From Ulota crispa (Eukaryota; Streptophyta; Bryopsida; Orthotrichales; Orthotrichaceae): 64,000 nt of DNA. The stretch covers positions 17,732,001 through 17,796,000 of the forward strand of contig OY987243.1 in NCBI GenBank assembly GCA_963920765.1, in the 5' to 3' direction. This document shows positions 61,734-64,000 of the stretch, in pieces (the stretch's first letter is position 1; the number at the start of each line of letters is the position of its first letter). A program made the translations under genes and the position numbers. The notes under the pieces were generated by a model. It was given only the letters and a program-made list of their open reading frames with translations, was not told the DNA's origin and made no database searches.

Positions 61734-64000
61734 ATGGCTATCTATGAGGATGACACACCCCGTGTTGTGGACAAGTTCAATGGAGACAATTTCTCCTTGT
61801 TCAAGTTCAAGATGGAGATGATTCTTGACGAGAAGGATCTTTGAGACATCATGGAGGGCAATGAGACTGCTCCTTCAAGTGATAGTGATCCCAAGGTCAT
61901 CTTGGCTTTTAAAAAGCCTGAGAGAAAGGCGTTTCGCATCTTGTGCACTCACATGGTGGATGCACAAATCCAACACGTCAAATCTTGCAAGGGCGCTGCG
62001 GAAGCATAGAGGATTCTATGCGGCATTCACGAGACCAAGGGCTTGGCCAATGTGTTGTTCTTGAGGCACAAGTTTTTCACCATCAAGATGCAAGAGACAG
62101 ATGACCTCTTGCAACATATCAACAAGATAAAGACTCTTGCTGACCAACTCGAAGCCCTTGATGTGCCCGTGACAGAAGGAGACATTGTCATGACCATTTT
62201 AGAGAGCTTGCCACCTTCTTATGAGAACCTGATTGTGGCCATGGGGACCAAAGACATCAAAGAGCTCACCCTCACCTACGTGATGTCGCGGTTGATGCAT
62301 GAAGTTACAAGGAAGAAGGAGCATCAGATCGTGACCACGGAGAATGCGGCGTTGGTTGCTCACCACAAGAGTGGTAGAGATTCAACCAAAACTCAAGGTG
62401 AACCCCTTCTATGCTTTCATTGCGGCAAACCGGGCCACTTTGCTTGTAATTGTTACAAACGCAAGAGTCGCAAGGGTAAGAAGGCCAATAAGGCCAAAAC
62501 GCATGAGAGTAGTGACGACTATGCATTCATGGCCTTTCATGATAGTCCATTGAACTTGGGGGATGATTGGATCATGGATTTGGAGGCTACCACCCACATG
62601 TCACCCCATAGAGCTCATTTTGACACCTTTGAGCCCATTTTAACAAGGAAGCTGTTCATGGGTGATGATTCGATACTCCAAGTACTTAGGAGGGGTTCTA
62701 TTTTGGTGGATATCCTTGTTGAGGGATGCACCAAGCGCATTTGGTTCAAAAATGTGTTGTATGTGCCCAAATTGCAAAGCAACCTCCTTTCAGTGAACAC
62801 GATAGTCAAAGGAGGGTTGAATGTGCAATTTGGAGGCCTTGGATGCATTGTGAGGTCTCCCAATGGAGACACCCGAGCCATGGCATCACGTAAGGGCAAA
62901 TTGTATATTTTGCAATGCAAGGTTGTACATGGAGGAGAGACTGCCCAAGTTGCCACTTCTACTAATGATGGGCTGATTTTGTGGCATCGACTCATGGGGC
63001 ACTTGAATGTGCAAAGTTTGAAGACTCTTCCAAGATTGGTGAATGGCCTTGACCTTCCCAAATCCTATGGTGATGACTTGCCCAATGCTTGTGAAGGTTG
63101 CATTGAGGGCAAGCAACAACGACACTCATTTCCAAAAGATGGTGCTACACGTGCCACCAAGGTGTTGGGCATTGTGCATTTAGATGTGTGTGGCCCCATG
63201 AAAACCACGTCATTAGGTGGGGCAAGGTACTTTTTGACCTTCATTGACGACTTTTCAAGAAGGGTGTGGCTGTACTTTTTCAAGACCAAAAGCGAGTGTT
63301 TTGAGCGATTCAAGGAGTTCAAAGCCTTGGTCAAGAAGGAGGCGGAGTGTTTTATCAAGGTGTTGCGGTCCGACAACGGCGGGGAGTACACTTCTAACCA
63401 ATTCAAGGCTTATTTGAAGGCCCAAGGTATTATGCACCAAACCTCAACTCCACATACACCGCAACAAAATGGAGTGACCGAGAGGGCCAATTGCACCATT
63501 GTAGAGATGGCTAGAAGCATGATCTATGGCCAAAAGTTTGGATTAGAATAATGGGCCGAGGCTGTGAGCAACGCGCTGTACATTTGCAATCGATGCCCCA
63601 CTAGTGCGGTGCATGGCAAGACTCCACAACAGGCGTGGAGTGGGAGGAGGCCTTTGGTGGCACACATCAGGGTGTTTGGATGTGTTGCATATGCTCAGAT
63701 TCTCGATGCATCAAGGACCAAGCTTGATGCAAAGGCCATGAGGTGTTTGTTTTTGGAATTTTGTGAGGGCTCCAAGGCATATAGGCTAATTTGCTTGGAG
63801 TCCAAGAAGATCATTTGATGTTGTGATGTGACTTTCTGTGAGTATAGAGAGTTGCAAGGAGAGTTAGAGTTGCGTCCAAGTGGGAGTAGTGGCGACCTTG
63901 TTGTAGACACACCTCCAATGCCCTCGGATGGTGATGATGATGATGACAAAGACGATAAGGACCACCCTCTTGAGGATGGAGATGGTGAGCTTGTGGAGGA
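61734..64000 (+). pseudogene. copia gag-pol polyprotein, partial, four in-frame stops
   Basis: One frame from ATG 61734 to the window edge, with stops at 61842-61844, 62007-62009, 63549-63551 and 63816-63818 but no frameshift seen. Gag (UBN2-like): DKFNGDNFSLFKFKMEMIL, LANVLFLRHKFFTIKM. Knuckle CX2CX4HX4C (CFHCGKPGHFACNC) at 62412-62453. Protease site WIMDLEATTHM, where DSG is usual, Asp codon at 62577. GAG-pre-integrase LWHRLMGH...CEGC. Integrase core with Asp in VHLDVCGP, Asp in LRSDNGGEY and Glu in NGVTERAN all present. The product would normally be cleaved into particle, protease and integrase proteins. Two of the stops fall where relatives have Trp, fitting G-to-A decay. Confidence 0.9.

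Larger units (their letters stand above)
60542..64000 (+). mobile_element. Ty1/copia LTR retrotransposon, 5' part
   Basis: Proposed LTR, a leader of about 0.9 kb, then gag-pol reading off the right edge. Domain order gag, zinc knuckle, protease, integrase (before the reverse transcriptase) is diagnostic of copia rather than gypsy elements. Reverse transcriptase, RNase H and the 3' LTR are beyond the window. Confidence 0.9.

Overview
The window reads as nuclear DNA of a land plant, or a close relative, that makes swimming sperm. The base composition is AT-rich, and the spliced genes have GT-AG introns. Plant-type families include a DRP2-type dynamin and a B3 transcription factor. Mobile DNA includes a plant L1-type LINE, a Ty1/copia element, a piggyBac-type transposase relic and many foldback MITEs. 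The largest gene encodes a SPAG1/DNAAF13-like axonemal dynein assembly factor. That family is tied to motile flagella and is not expected in flowering plants, which points to a bryophyte, lycophyte, fern, cycad or Ginkgo-like lineage. The small introns argue weakly against a gymnosperm. I cannot name the species.

Layout. 1-2.4 kb (-): first five coding exons of a DRP2-type dynamin, cut by the left window edge. 2.9-3.2 kb: a TTAA-flanked MITE, then AT-rich intergenic DNA. 6.27-18.75 kb (-): the SPAG1-like gene, rebuilt as 17 exons that all join in phase (1197 codons plus stop), with several introns enlarged by MITEs. 20.1-20.3 kb: another MITE. 21.3-24.4 kb (-): a multi-exon gene of unknown function in a locally GC-richer island; six exons join in phase. 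25.5-27.7 kb: Stowaway-like and foldback elements. 27.7-33.4 kb: gene-poor AT-rich DNA. 33.4-36.3 kb: a foldback element with a second MITE nested in it, a large 850-bp inverted repeat and TTAA MITEs. 36.87-38.41 kb (-): a three-exon B3-domain gene. 39.1-45.5 kb: further copies of dispersed MITE families. 45.9-49.2 kb (-): a decayed piggyBac-type transposase, possibly inside a 6.4 kb TTAA-bounded element. 52.8-59.3 kb (+): a decayed LINE. 60.1-60.4 kb: a MITE. 60.5 kb to the right edge (+): the 5' part of a Ty1/copia retrotransposon.

Three host genes (dynamin, dynein assembly factor, B3 factor) have recognisable roles in membrane scission, flagellar assembly and transcription. They do not form a pathway with one another. 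The most distinctive feature is the link between a plant-genome piggyBac relic and at least five small elements with TTAA/CCC ends, together with repeated foldback families that supply internal evidence of insertion (target duplications, a nested insertion and an occupied/empty pair). No tRNA, rRNA or CRISPR array was recognised.
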